DNA of 64,000 nt from Aldrovandia affinis (Eukaryota > Chordata > Actinopteri > Notacanthiformes > Halosauridae), in NCBI GenBank assembly GCA_029706075.1, contig JAINUG010000007.1, positions 4,243,001-4,307,000 of the forward strand, given 5' to 3'. Made by a program: the position numbers and the translations under genes. Below are positions 9,348 through 22,723 of the stretch, piece after piece. Each line of letters starts with the position of its first letter. Positions within the stretch are counted from its first letter, which is position 1. The notes beneath the pieces are model-generated. The model was not told the origin of the DNA. It did no database searches and saw only the letters and a list, made by a program, of their open reading frames with translations.

Positions 9348-12300
9348 TAATTTACTCACCACAATCCCTTATCCAGTGCAGTTTACAGAGCATACATAAT
9401 TTTCACATTGTTCACGTTAGAAAACTGGGTATGTGCTGATGAAATTGTTCAGAAACCTTTTGCAAGCTGCCCGGTGGCTTGTTCTGTTAACAGAGATATA
9501 CCAGACCATACCAGTCCTGACTGTGGTGGGCAGGGCAGTGCATACATTTCTGTGGCATCACTCAAGGAGGGACAGTTTCAGCCTGCAGAGTTCTCATCAT
9601 CCCATTGCACACCAGTGTGTGTCTCATGTGTGTGTGTGTTTAGGCCTCACCAGTATTAATTAAGATTAACCAGTGCATTAGACATAGTTTGCACTTGTAT
9701 GTTTGAGACTTGCAGGTGTTTATAAGACTTTCTGAGATTTACTTGCATACAGTATATCTAACTAAAGAATTATATATACAGTACATGCCAGACATTCCAT
9801 AGTGTGTTGTGGATACTCATCCATCGTATGCGCTTGTGCAGATGTTGAATAACCTGGGTTTAAATCACAGTTCCACCTGGAACCTGTGTGCAAGGAGACC
9901 TGGCCTCTTTCCCTCAAACCTACAGCCTAAGCACTTCTGGGAGTGAACGGATGTTCCAGAAGTTCCTGAGATGGAAAGAAAAATAGAGGGAGAAAGAGAG
10001 ACAGAGAGAGAGAGAGAAAAATATATATCTGGCTCTCAGTTCACCTCCCCTCGCCCCCAAGCTTGCCTGGAATTGCTTCGTGTTCTCATTCGACATGACA
10101 GGGAAACGATTGCCAGCGTAGAAAAGAACAACAAAGAAGAGAACAGGCAGGTGTGCGGGGGGACGAGGAGAGTGTGCGGTGAGAATCCCGCTTAGAGCTC
10201 CTCAGAGCACATTGTGGTGGCAGAACGACTGTAAAGGGACACTTCATTGTGTGATTTACAGTCGAAGGCTGCTCTGGGGCCAAGCTCTGCTCTGCCGGCT
10301 TCTGGGTGATAAGGCGTTAGCGGTAGTTAGAGAAGGGCTAAATCCTTAGTGCAATGGTTCCGGCAGTGGTGTTGGTCGCGTTTATTTTTATTTGTTTAAT
10401 GGGAGTTTCCAAGTGGGTGTCAAAATGTCTTTACAGATGAGCTCTCTCGTGGTAGCGGGTCTGGGACTCTGACCCAATTGTGGCGAACAGAGGAAGAACG
10501 GATAGGGAGAAAGACAGGGTTTAGATATGTTCTTGGACTTCAATTGAATTGCCGGATCAATACATAAACCTTCACGCGGGCCTCTGTCCTTGCTCTGCTT
10601 AGTTTGCGTTTGGTTGTCACAGTAAATTAGCCAAGGGCTTCATCACAGAATCCTAAACCAACTTCCACTGAAAAACCAAATAGGTTGTACGTGCATATCT
10701 TAAGAAGATAAAAACATAATTACTTTTTTAATATATTAAAGATACAGCTTGATTAAATGTCAGCAGTTCGTGGACAGGCAAATTAAATAAGCAGTCCAGT
10801 GAAACACTATTTCCACAGAGCCGCTCAGCTATACAGACAGAGTACATGTACAGAGATGTTGACAAATTAAGTACACTGTGCTTCCTCCATACACACACAC
10901 ACACACACATGCCCTTACAACTCAAACAAGCCAACAAAATCGGGACTGTGGTGTGAACAAAGGCCTGAGACAGGTTAGGTTACTAAGACAACAGATTCAT
11001 TTTCATGGACTGCAGAATGTATGAAATAATTGAACTATGCTGTGGCATGCAAGCTGAATTATTCCATCAAGCCAACACATCACACATGGCTGAAAGTACC
11101 ACAGCCTTACCATTGCACCTTTCCCAGCATGCACCTGATGGACCACTCTGTGCAGAACAGACGGCAAAAAAGCAGTTTGAGCCAAACTGCCATGTGGCTT
11201 GAGTCAGATGACTCTCTTCTGAGCACCCTGTCGCTCTGCCATGCTTAAAGGGCAGGCTAAAACCCTTAACGAGCATTTCCTCATGAAGCTTATGTCTCAG
11301 TGACAGAAGGGTGGTGTGTGGATCTCTCAAATTGATGAATGCTGTAGAAAAGGTTGGGACAGACATGCTACGTATACTGCCCGCACTGTGGCAGTTACTT
11401 CACAGACATCTTTGGACATGCATGAACATCTTGGCTGTATAGTGCAACTGTCCTCACTTTTCAATTAGTCCTGGTTCTTTTAGGGATGACTCAACATGTT
11501 GAACCTTTACAGGTAATTAGTCTTGTTTGTGGTTTCAGAATGTCACAGAATCAGGAGCAGACCTTGATTTGGACGGAAAATACCCAAATATTTAATAATA
11601 ATTGCTCTATGGTAACAATAGCCGCCATGGTTCCATGGAAACAGTGACATCACCATGTTAAGCCAAGTTGACACCACTGTATCGGCCACTGTGACATCAC
11701 ATCATGCTGCTGACACAGCACCCGTCAGCTGTGGTGGGCTGGAGCTGTTCCTTCAAGTTTAACTCTCGCAAATCCCCAAAATGCAGGATTGCAACAGGAA
11801 CACCATGTGTGAAAACTATTTAAATGGAAAGAAATGACAAAATGTTTTTTATAACACAGCATTGAAGGACTGAGGGGAGCACACCCTGTCCTTGGAAGCC
11901 AGCTGAAGGGAAAAATACCTGTTGATTCACAATGTGGTCGACCATTACACAGATATAATGACCATTCTTTCCTGTGGTGGTTACCATGGCAACAAACAAT
12001 ATTATTGCAACCCACCTGCATCACACCATTGTGATTCAGGCACCGGGAGGGGGTGACATGTTGACGTAACAGAACGTTGCCTCATCTGACGACATCGCTG
12101 GTGAAACAACCTCTTGTCCTCCTGGTTCTCCTTGGTGCAGCCCAGTCCTCAGCACAGTCTATGATCTGTTCCTGGAGAATGTGCGTTTGCAGAAACGATA
12201 CCATTGTATGGGGGGAAGAGAGGACAATGGCCACCCCACCCTTGCATGCCCACAATACCAGTCGAGCGGTCACTCTGTCCGAGGGTAACGCTCCCTCCCG

Positions 12301-13755
12301 AACCCCAGCCCCCCTGCTGGGCGGACAGGCTTTCCGTTGTCTTTTGACCATGTCGGTGGACACATGTATCCATTGTTATTGGTCAAGGGAATGTGATGGG
12401 CGACTATGCGCTGGGGGTGGACTTTAGTGAGAATGAATATTCACTCAAGCACATATTTGTCTAAGGGGTCTTACAACACACAATTTTCTCCCTGTTGATC
12501 TCACAGAACAGCTGGGCACAGTTACTCAGCGAAAAAAGCGTCTCAGTAAATGTTAACAGCATATTAACATAAAGTTGCCAAAAGGCAGAAGTGCACCACC
12601 ACTCCCTCCCCATTCCCTGCCCTCAAAACCATACAATACAATGTCAAGATGGCAAAACAGGGAAGTCTTGTTGTTTGTGTTACTGAATACCCCTGCATTT
12701 TGACCCCCCCGCCCCACCCAACAGCTGATCCCCACGCACACACGCATGCACACAGAGGCTCTCTCTCTCCATTTTGCATAAACATTTGTCCTATTGTGCC
12801 TTTGTTGGAGAATGGTGGTGTTGTTCCGAGTGTACGGGAGTCCACGCAGCAGGGAGGGCCGGTTCCTCCCAGTCGACGCTTCCTCTTGGTTCCATTGGTG
12901 CTATGGCACCGGCTGTGTCTGGCGCCGGTGTCCTGCCAGCCCGGGAGTCACGGGGTGAGGGGGACAGCAGGGCCCATGGTCATTTACAGCACTGAGACAA
13001 GGAAGCTCTTTATGACCTATATGTCGCAAACTAATCTGCCCCCTAACCCAGATTCTTCTGTGCTGTATGTGGGTGCCGGACCAATGAAAGCCAGCTTCCC
13101 TGCAGCACCACCCGACCCTTACATTACCAGCCCTTCCCAATGCTAAAAGTGCCCAGTGGACTCAGCCTGTCCTCACAGATCCCTCTCCTGGGGTGACTCT
13201 CTCACAAGCACAGGCATGGGCCGTGACACCAAAACCTCTTTACATTAAACCACGCTGTGCCTTTTCTTTGCAGGCACCCCCTTATCCCTAATTAGGGGGC
13301 ATTTTTCTTTTCTACAAAGAGAGTTGCTAATGAATGGAGTAGCTTGCCAGGTTGTGTAATAGAATCAGAGACCCGTGGGGTGGAAAGCAGAGACCAGGCT
13401 TGGCACAGTGCTGGATATAGACTGGAAGGAATAATGGCATGCCTAGATGTGCTGAATTGTGACATTTTCTTATCATCACAAATTCTCTTTGTCTCATCTT
13501 CTTAACCCGTACGCAGGTCTGTTACTTGTTAGCTCATTTGTATGTTGATTTTTGTTCTTGTTTAAAAGATAGCATCAGCATGTTCAATATTGCCAAGGTG
13601 CTGAGCAGGAAAGGAAAGAAATCCATGCAAATGTTAGCTCCTGTGAACATATTTTTTCATGAATAAAAAATTCCTTGTTGGAAGGCAACAGTGGGAAATG
13701 AAAGATGTACTGTCCGAACACACAAAAGCAGGTTACCAAAACCATCACTTTAAAT
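9348..13755. other. Intergenic DNA, about 4.4 kb without a supported gene
   Basis: Mostly unique-looking sequence with small GA (about 9990-10017) and CA (about 10890-10909) repeats. Several open frames of 60-165 codons exist (the longest is 12649-13146 plus), but they have low-complexity Pro/His content, overlap frames on the opposite strand, and show no domain. Conserved non-coding elements upstream of qki could lie here; they cannot be recognised from one sequence. Confidence 0.4.
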
Positions 13756-13759
13756 ATTG

Positions 13760-13965
13760 ATTTGCTTCACAGACACCCTTATCCAAAGAAACTGAAACCA
13801 CTTATTGTTTTAATCTATTTAATCTATTTATACAGTTGAGCACACATTGACACAATTCAGGAAAGTACTTTTACCAAAGGGCACTAAAGCAATGCTCCCC
13901 AGGACCTTAACCTTTGTGTTGCAAGAGCAGTTCCCTAGCCATTATGCTGCACTGCCGTTGTGCAA
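13760..13965 (-). repeat. tRNA-derived SINE, antisense, degenerate
   Basis: Read on the minus strand, the block has a tRNA-like promoter A-box region (CATAATGGCTAGGGAA), a decayed B-box, an 'aactgtataaat' body and a tail ending GGATAAGGGTGTCTGTGAA. That tail is a diverged form of the common fish SINE/L2-type GGATAAGAGCGTCTGCTAAATG end. The same family occurs at 23.5/24.9 kb and 63.85 kb. Confidence 0.6.
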
Positions 13966-15350
13966 CAGCATGAAACTGTCTTAGATCTGCATCATCAACT
14001 GATCATCGGCAGACACCATAGCCATAGTCTTCAAAGCATTTGAGCAATAGGATTATATCGTGGGGAATGACTGCCTACACAATTAAACCTGGCTATGGGC
14101 TGGCAAATGGAAGAACTTGCATTTCTTGTGGGGAGAGTTTTTTTTTGTATTAGTATGAGCTTTGAGGAATTCATTGTTTCTTTTTTTGCATGTTCGTGAT
14201 CAATGAAAGCAGTCTAATTCTGCCCTGCATGCTGTTTTTGTACATACAGCAGATGCCATTTCTGCAAAATTCTGCATTCAGGGGGTTGGGTCAGTGCGAC
14301 ACTTGTCCTGTTTAATGTAGTTTTGCTGACTGAGTGGACCCCAAACCTCACCAACAGAGCAATGGTCTGAATTACACTACGACATGTCTGGACCAGATAC
14401 TAATCAGTAAATTCAATTGAGTCCCATTAAAATTCCCTATATAATGCAAAATATAATGCAAGACGTGTTCTAGGAATTTAGATTTATTTCTCATTCTCTC
14501 TTTTTTCTGACGTCTGGGAGTCTTGCCCAGTTCTGACAGTATTGCTTCGTAAGATCCATGTTCTACTGTAACCACTGTTTCTGTCTTTCTTTATGTTTTT
14601 CTCCTATTCCTTGTCAATCTGAATTTGTCTATTGAGCCTTTCTTGCCACCACCGTGCCACCTGCACCAGCATAATGAGCATTGCAACTGATGGCCATGTT
14701 CTCTTCCCATACCCTCACTTATGAGTCAGTGTCACTTAACAATTTGATATAATATTTTCTCAAGTTTAAGGGTATGAAGTATGAATTTTTAAGTGTTCCA
14801 CACTAATTGAGGCATAAATGTATGGGTTGTGTCGCAGTTTCTTTTGAATAATCATCTCACATCAACAGTTTCCTGCTAGTCCTACTTTTGCATTCATTAT
14901 CAAACCATTTTTGCAATACATTGGTGCTGCTCATTTTTATTTCTTGACTTTTTCTTTTTAGTTTTTTTTAAAGGGTTGTTTTCAATTGCCATTTTCTGGA
15001 ATGCATAATTAATGTACTTAACTGTTAGATCGAAACCTGCACAGACATGTCAGTACTGAAAAACATTAATAATTAATTAATTTGTACCAATTGTTGAGAT
15101 TGACTTGACTGTGCTGTTGGAACCCAATGTGTGGATTGTTGAGATTGTATTGGGTTCCTGGGCTTTCTCGTGTGTAAAATATTTGTGCTTGAAAAAGGGG
15201 GAATTTGCTGAGTGACACTAATTTAGAAGGGATCCATGTTATTGGTAACATAATCAGCCACACTATTCACATGAGCTGAATAAAAATGTGAACCACCATA
15301 CAGAGCCCCCTCTGATCGGGCTATAAAGAATGTGTTTTTTAATAGAATTT
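13966..15350. other. Intergenic DNA, nothing recognised
   Basis: AT-rich sequence with no supported gene or element. Confidence 0.4.
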
Positions 15351-15356
15351 GTTTCT

Positions 15357-15640
15357 GAATTTCTCCCATTTTCTCCCAATTTAGTAGTTTAGTATTACAC
15401 CCTCTATTTTTCATGTAAATCCCCCCCTCATATTGTGAGTTCGCTGTCGTAGCCCTGTGATCGGCAGTGACAAAGGCGAAGTATCGTCTCCTCAGAAACG
15501 GAACTCACCAGGCTGTCGACCGTAACTCCGGTACTACAGAGCTACTCCTGTGTGCAGCAAACTTCCCACCCCCGGTGGCACTCCCGGCCAGATCCAACCT
15601 GGTGCAGCCGGTGGAATCCACCCAGGGGCTTTATTATTGT
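15357..15640 (-). repeat. SINE with 'unit A' tail, antisense copy
   Basis: The left edge 'ttctcccaatttagtagttt...acaccctctattttt' is the reverse complement of the 3' tail of the complete SINE at 24137-24527. The body shares blocks such as 'ggtggcactcccggccaga' and 'tcgccaggc'-like words with the copy at 43810-44090. The 5' tRNA-like head is missing or decayed. Confidence 0.65.
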
Positions 15641-16065
15641 TTTTCTCCCAATTTGGTAGCCAATTTAACCCTCTATTTATTTAGAGTTGCCCTCCCCCAT
15701 GAACTTCGCTGCCCATCCTCCGGGATTAAGCTAATTCCCAGAGGCCAGTGATGATCCACCTCCTATAATAATAAGCGCTTTGAGTTGCATTTAAATGTAT
15801 GAAAGGCGCTATATAAATAGAATTTACTTACTTACTTACTTACGAGAAGGAACTCACCCCCTTTCTGGAGGCACTCTGCACTTCTTGGTGCTCACCCCCC
15901 TCCCCCTGGCACAGACAGCCAAATGCCGCCCCTAATCGGGGCTCCCCACCTGGGCCAGTCTGGCACAGTTGGATTTTAACCGTGACCATGATACGCAGCG
16001 CACACTCGTAAGGCACCAGTCAAAACGAGTGCGTTAGAGCGCTATGCTATCGGACTCCCTTATGT
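15641..16065 (-). repeat. Second antisense SINE with tRNA-like head and nested insert
   Basis: A second copy of the tail (tctcccaatttggtagccaa) begins right after the first SINE. At the far end lies a tRNA-like head: on the minus strand, TAGCATAGCGCTCTAAC fits a pol III A-box region and GGTTAAAATCC a decayed B-box. Between them, about 15755-15843, is an insert containing AAGCGCTTTGAG, GGCGCTATATAAATAGAA and (CTTA)n. That is the 3' end of a different LINE-tailed repeat, also seen near 34112-34163 and 60690-60740. Confidence 0.6.
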
Positions 16066-16145
16066 TCTTAATTATTATACTATCAGGGGTTGTTTATTTG
16101 GTGTAAGTATAAGGTTCAGATGGGTTGTAATTTCATTTTTAGTCT

Positions 16146-16375
16146 GTGCCATGAGAGTCCAATATTAATTGAGAAGAAGGGTCGAATTGGCTGCAGGCAG
16201 GCTAGCTTTTGTTCTAGTCAAGAAAAATGACGATACGCCTGATTCAACAAATCAAGGTCTTGATTTAAGTCCATGACTAGTTGATTAGTTGAATTGGCCA
16301 TTTTAAGTGCTGGGCTAGAACAAAAGCTTGCATCCACACCGGCCCTTCTCCTACAAGATTGGACAACCCTGGTCT
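16146..16375. mobile_element. Palindromic MITE-like fish repeat
   Basis: Inner arms GCTAGCTTTTGTTCTAG and CTAGAACAAAAGCTTGC are inverted around an 'aaatcaaggtcttgattt' core, and outer arms ('gaagaagggtcg', 'cggcccttctcc') extend the symmetry. The layout matches a very common class of fish palindromic repeats. The superfamily is not assigned and no target duplication was identified. Confidence 0.6.
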
Positions 16376-16379
16376 ATAC

Positions 16380-19300
16380 AGTTTCACTCTATACTTCCCC
16401 TGGCATTAAAGTCTCTATAGAACAGCATGTTTACTCTGGGCCTGGAAAATGTATTTTTAAGAAAATGATACTCTATATGATATCTAATGATATGAACTGT
16501 GTGGAGAATTCCTCACTGAGGTAGTGATTATGATGCTACACTATGGCTAGTACCAATTAGTCTATTAATCGTTCAATCAACTGGTAAAATCGGTAATAGA
16601 AGCTAAAAGATATGGTTGATTAATCAGTGAATCATATGAGCACCAGTTTATAAAAGGGTGGAAGGTAGTTTTTGTGAGGGGAAGACAACAAACCCCCAGA
16701 GAAAGCAGTTATTACTGTACTTTACTAAAAAATATCCAAGACAGTGAAGTACAGTATACGTCATGTCAGAGAATTCTAAAATATCATAAAAGTACCTTCC
16801 CTGTCCATTAAAAAGCTAGCTAATAAAGTATTGAAGGTAGCTTAAGATTTGCCTGCTCTTCAGGTTTTTTTTGCGAGCTAATGTAAGCATTGTTTAATCA
16901 AGTAGTCGACTAATCAACTAATTTTTTGTAAAGTGGTTGCCTATGCTGCACACACGTTTATACCTTGTGTACCCAATCAAATTTAAAGGCGATGATAATG
17001 TGGCCAGATTGAATGAGCCAGTTTTGGATTTGGGCAGAGCCCTGGGGAAATTATTATTAGTAGCATTCATCTTATTATATTATCTCCTGAGCAATGTGAT
17101 CTATGAGTTGTGTCTCCTCAAGGCAGTGAGTGTGGAAACAATCATATGCCAGTCAGGGAACTCAATTACAATTAGGTCAATTCAAGGTGACCAACCGCCT
17201 ATTACAACTGTGTCCATGCAGATGATGATTTGGCTACCACAGCAAATTCCCTTTTTTTCAAAGAGGGGATACTTGCACACGTCAGTCAAATCTGCACAAG
17301 GCACTTTTGAACTTTAAAGATAATCAATCACCATGGCAACAGTTCAAGCCTGAAAATTATTTTTCTTTTCTGTTCCATTCCGTTCAAACCAACTGTCACT
17401 TTAAAATAGAATTTGCCCAGATTATAACAATGATGTCATTGTTCGTTTATATGAATATGCTATTAACGTCAATTTCAGAGGCAATATAACAAGCTATACA
17501 AATAGTTTCCTTTGTGGATACCTTTTATTATTGCCATTTTCTGGGAAAACTATTCCTTTTTCTATTTCTTTATCATTTTTAGTTCTGCTTCTTTTCTTCC
17601 TTTCTTTATCTCACTTATTCTGTTGCATTTTCATTTTCTTTCTGATTTGTGGTGCTTTGTCTTTCTTTTATGCTTGTGTTTCTCCCTCACTTTCAGGTTT
17701 TACATAATAATAGTTCAATCCAAAACATCCTAGTGATTTTGTAGGAGATAAATATTTGTATTACCCTGTGGAGCAGCTTAAGACCAACAAGGAGCCAGTG
17801 GAAACTGCCCTGCCCTGAGTCTGATGTCTAATAAATTCCACAAACTGAACAAAATGAATACCAAATATATATTGGTCTACTACTACTATGGCTAGCACTT
17901 ATTTATCACAGTCCATCAACTTACAATGCCGTTTTCATTTTACTTTTAAACCGTCACTTCATTTAAAAAAGTAACTGACCTGGCTAGTGCACTGTCAGGG
18001 TTTAGGACCAATTAGGACCCTAAACTGTACCCAGGGCAGTGCCTGCCTGTAATTCTCATTCTGATAGTAATAACATTTAACCTCGTGGGAAAATTGTATC
18101 TGGCAGTATATGCACGTTACCGTTTCCATGTGTACAGCTTAATACAGGCTACCTGAAACTTCGTTTTTTATTGTGATTTATTGGGGGGAACGGATTTAGC
18201 GTATTCAGACTACCAGCGCCCAGACTACTAATTAAATGGAGAGAAACAAGTCTTCTGTCACCATTTTTCTATTTTTTCTTCTTCTCCATAATTAGCCCCA
18301 CTCAATAAATTGGACGAGGCACCATTTTTCCTTTCGCATTGTTCTGTCATTGACTTTCAAAAATCATGTGAACCTAGATGCGGGCTCGCTGACTGATCAT
18401 GATCATATCCTGAAGTGGTATCAGTCTGAAATAATGACCGCGGAATTGTTACGCTGACCTGGGTTTTCAGTGATGATTTCCAGAACAGGGGCGCACATTA
18501 CATTCAAAGATCCGATTCAGTTTAGAAGAGGAAAAAAACCTTTTGTTTTACAACCACCTTCAATTATTGAGCTGTGAAACCTGACATGTAGCCTACTTTT
18601 TCTGTAACATGATCACATGTGCATAAACACTGTATTTGTATTTCTTTGTCTGAAGAAGAAGAAGAACGCCTTTTACATCATTTAGAGTATAACAGTTTAC
18701 AATAATTTATTTAATAGATACATATTTCTATTTCCCCTTTAGACTTGTTGATTGACAAGCAGGAAAGGGTACGGAGTAGTAACTGGGAGATTCATGAAAG
18801 CTGCATTTTCTTGACATCTTTCTAAAGCCACACAACAGTAGGGTACATTGTAGTTCATTTGTTGCCTTATTTGTCACAGTACAGTAAATGAATGTGCAGG
18901 GACACCCAATGAAAACTGTTGGATTGTGGCATATACTGTATGATGCACTGGCTGCCTCTGTGGCATTCCTAAGAAATGTGATTTGAGATGAGAAAACACA
19001 CCGCAATGTATTATTTACATTTCATCTCATCTGCACAAAACTATACATTTTCACATTGATTACGTAATGACATAATAGTAATATGTCTGGGGTGGCATTT
19101 TTGTCATCACAGTTATTCATATTATGAATTACCGTAGATGGCACCCAAATTTAAAAGGGTGGATGGTCTGATTGTAATACAGGTGGTCATGGTAATGCTA
19201 TAAGAGCCCTGGTAACCAATGTTTATGAATAAGAAAATGCTCTCACAGAATGCTGTCAGCCTTCTGTTTCCACAAAAACATTGACAGTGACTTTTATGAA

Positions 19301-20310
19301 GTCTTAAGCATGTTTCTAAGCCACAGCCAAAAGCTACTCAACTGCACTGACCCTCTTCTGATCTTTTTATGATCCCACTCTGGCTGAGTTCTGACTCAGT
19401 TCCCAACGGATCCTGACGCAGGTGTCTCTGGGGATCTCCAGCAGTGCGCTCATGGGAGCTAGAGAGTGCGCAGATTGTGACAGACACCAGAGGGCCCAGA
19501 CCCTGCTGGAGAGAGCCATGGTGAGCCATGGCTTGCCACCAAGGGCCTGGACGGCGAATCACGTGAAAGCCTCCCTCCCCTGGATGCTGACCCTTTGTTA
19601 CGTTGGCATGGAACATCAAGACTCTGAGGTGCGGCTCACAATGCGAGGAGATTCATTTAATGGCATCAGCCATATTGCGCGTCCTGCTCGTACACGTGCC
19701 TGTGTGTAAAAGCATGTTTCCGTGGACACGGTTGGCGGTCTGTGCTTACAGACCAAGCAGCTGTTTCAACAGAGGTACACAGCGGGCTGTGCTTGACCAG
19801 CACAGAGTCACAGAGGTATTTCAAACAAATACAACTGAATGTTATAGGCGCAAACACTCTGGAATGCAAAAAAAAAAAAAAAAAAATCTTCATTTTAGCT
19901 GAAACTGTTAAAATTCAAAGACGTTGCTGGTTTTGGGGTTTTTTTGGTCACATTGCACTGGCACTGAGTTGTGCAAAAGTGAAAAATTTTCTGTAACGTA
20001 AGCGAGTGTAATTGTATGTGTGTGTGTGACTGAGACTGTGAGTGTGTATGTGTGCGTGTGTGTGTTTTTGTGTAAGAGTGTGTGTGTGTCCATTTGTGTT
20101 AGGGTATGTGTATGTGTGTGCTTTCTGTGTGTGAGAGTGTGATCACGGCGCACAAATAGCAGAGGGGCTTCTCTAGTCTGGAGTCACAGGCTCACTGTCC
20201 TTCAGCAATGTGGGCCCGTGATTAAACCTGAACTGGAACACATACCATTACTGGAAGTGCAATATTTTGAATTCAATAAGAGAACATGCATTTACTCTGC
20301 ACACTGCTGT
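16380..20310. other. Intergenic DNA, no gene supported
   Basis: AT-rich sequence with a T-rich stretch near 17560-17700 and a poly-A run at 19868-19886. TG-rich microsatellite-like sequence lies at about 20010-20140. Open frames here are short and lack domains. Confidence 0.4.
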
Positions 20311-20329
20311 GGGACCCATCATGGGCAAT

Positions 20330-20490
20330 GGCCTATTGTGGTGCTTTGAGGATATGTACAGTCACTGCTTTGAACTAAAGGGCTTGCAGGTTCAAATCCT
20401 GCTGTTGGCTCCCTGGGACAAAGTGTGCAGCAGTGAACGATTTGCTTCAGAGATTCCTGGCTGTGTAAAAATGGGTGACACGTGGAGTTG
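20330..20490 (+). repeat. tRNA-derived SINE fragment, sense
   Basis: A B-box-like GGTTCAAATCC at about 20390 follows an A-box-like region, then 'gggacaaagtgtg' and 'ttgcttcagagattcctggctgtgtaaa'. The latter corresponds to the 'gcttcagtaaatatccagctgtataaat' body of the SINE family seen antisense at 13.8 and 23.5 kb. The copy is diverged and its ends are not defined. Confidence 0.45.
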
Positions 20491-21707
20491 TTGGTCCAGA
20501 GGAGGATCTAGTGTAACATTTTTTTGGAAAATGCACAGAGCATTTTCCTCCGCTTTAAGCAGGAAGGCAGGGAGGGGTTAATGCAATGAATCCCGACTTT
20601 GAATTTTAATGGCTGGATTTAAATAAAAGAAAGCCCTCCTGAAGAGACTGAAGAGGAGCTGAAATGCCAACGAATCCGCAGGAGGTGGAGATCAACGAAC
20701 GACAGGAGGCTCTTCAAAGGGCCAAGGGGGTAGTGCTACCCCCTCTTATATTAGCCAAAATCAATCAGTGATGTGGTTGGGGGGAGTGGAACTCGGCGAG
20801 GGGCAGAATGACCCAGATTAAATCACTAAGAGGACAGACGGGCTTCTTCCACTTGAGGCTCTCATAAGTTCTCATTAGGCGTTGAGTAGCGTGTAAGCGG
20901 GTCTGCACACAAGTACGCATTCATTTGTGTCTGCAACGAACAGAACATATCATCGTGTGAAAATGAATGTCCGGTTGTCTTGCGCGGCTCCTAAACTACG
21001 TTTTAAGCTTTCCGGTGAAAATTACGGCGAGACAGTCAAGGTGTTATGCTTGTTATGTCTCTTATGGATACGCACCAGGGTATGGTAGAGTATTGGAACA
21101 GACGAGACAGAAATCACACCGAGCAGAGCGATCGCTGTAAAGGGGAAAAAGTCGGGCGGTGATTTTTGGGGGCAGTGCAGAAGGCACTGTTGACTACAAT
21201 GGAGCTAAGCTAATTTACTACACCCAGAGAAAACCCGCTGAAGCCATGCTATTCTATAATAGGCATTGATTAGCTTATGTTTGGGAGAGCCGGGCTACAC
21301 CTGATTCCAGGTCATCAATCACACAAGAACAGGGGTCCCCAAATATAGTCCTGCAGAACCACTGCACTAAAATACATAGTCCGGTTGGGAACCCCTGCAC
21401 TAAAATACATGCTCCTCCTGATTCCGCTGTCATTGGCTGTTGTCGCATCCCTCCCTGCATCCCACCTGCTTCCCCATCTTCTCTTTCAGACTCTGCATAG
21501 GGTGCAGAATGTAAAAGAGGAGATTGAAAATGTGTGGTTGCCATTGACAGTTTCCCCTGTTGTTTTAGTGTCCATATTTTCTGCATTTTTCTACTGGTTT
21601 AAAGACAAAACTCTTTTCTCTTTTCTCTCCTTTTTCTCTATCATTTTTCAATCCTCCAATTGATACTGGATTATTTATCTCTCCCATCACTAACATTACG
21701 GTAAGAG

Positions 21708-21998
21708 TTGCTGATGGCGTCCGCTACTGGTTTGTCCTGTTCTGAGTGCAACATGATTAGTGTTAGCTCTGCTGCCAGGATCAACAGTAATGGTATCTGT
21801 CGAAAGTGTCAGGAAGATCTAGACCTGGCGCAGAGGGCAGCTGAGTTAGAGGCCCGATTCCGGACACTATATCAGATACAGGAGAGTGAGACTTTGCTAG
21901 ACTTTGCTAGACAATTTGGTCACAACATTTTTTTGAAAGTCAATGATGGTCTTGAATTCACAGTTTGTGGTAGGTACAAACCACAGGCCTTTATTTAG
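21708..21998 (+). pseudogene. Cys-rich/coiled-coil open frame of a probable retroelement
   Basis: A 96-residue open frame contains CSECNM and, about 20 residues later, CRKCQEDLDLAQRAAELEARFRTLY. That is two CxxC pairs followed by a short heptad-like helix. Similar small Cys-pair/coiled-coil frames occur in fish repeat elements, but I cannot name the family, and this could be chance. There is no neighbouring domain in the same frame, and it ends in unrelated sequence. No host gene is suggested. Confidence 0.3.
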
Positions 21999-22372
21999 GG
22001 CTGACTTGCAAGCATCAGACCCTGACCTGTTTGAAAGGTTTATCACAGCATCCAGTTCCAGGGGTGATCTCGAGATGGCCGCTTTTCTTCCTCTGCCCCG
22101 TTGTATTTTTCTATAGGCACACGCGGTGTGGGATGATACCTATGCTGTTGATGACATCCTCATTGAGTGCATCCGAAAAAGGTCGGATCATCTCGTGATT
22201 GGCTGCTCCAGGCTGATTCAATTGCCAGGAAGATACTTTGTTCTTCGGTGTCCTCGGCTTCTTACCTCGTTGTCCTGTTTCTCCTCGTCAAAAATAAACT
22301 TTTTCCTGTTTGCAATCCTCAGTGTCTCTTTCAAATTTCTTTCTCTTCGTTAGTTACATTTTTGCCTCATGC

Positions 22373-22723
22373 TCAGTGCTCCAAGTCATCCTTAATTGTG
22401 TTGAGTTGTTCTTTGTCTGCTATTTTGGTGTCAAGGGAAGCTGTTACATTCAGAATTTCAGCTTTTGTCACGTTTAGTTGTTCTTTGACTTCTTTCACAA
22501 TCGATAGCATCAGGTCACATGAGCATTTGTTTAAAATCTTGTGCCAGCACTCACAGAAGGTTGGACTGCTCTTACCGAGTGTGGGTGCTTTGTGAAATCT
22601 CAAGCCCTGTGGTAAGATTTGTTTTCTCAGATAATCACTTAGCGTGATAGCATGCAGGAACCCCCTTGTTTCTCGTTCTTGGAGTCTCCGGAGTTGTTTG
22701 ATGATGGAGTCCATATCTATCAT
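22373..22723 (-). pseudogene. Penelope-like element N-terminal region (tentative)
   Basis: The 116-residue minus-strand frame contains LSDYLRKQILPQGLRFHKAP, followed by FCECWHKILNKCSCDLML and a Lys/Glu-rich C-terminal stretch. The I-P-x-G-L-R...P...F...W...IL..CS.DLM pattern resembles the region upstream of the reverse transcriptase in Penelope-like and related vertebrate retroelements. No reverse transcriptase or GIY-YIG domain was found nearby, so this is a fragment. A short duplication (TCGTTCTTGGAGTC) occurs at about 22674 and 22727. Confidence 0.4.

Noticed and set aside
12649-13146. 165-codon plus-strand open frame
   Set aside because: No domain is visible. Composition is Pro/His/Ser-rich, other frames on both strands are also open here, and there is no splice or conservation evidence. 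Treated as a chance frame.
21327-21415. 'aggggtccccaa...ttgggaacccct' inverted words with a repeated 'ccactgcactaaaatacat'
   Set aside because: It resembles common fish palindromic repeats, but it is short and no ends could be defined.
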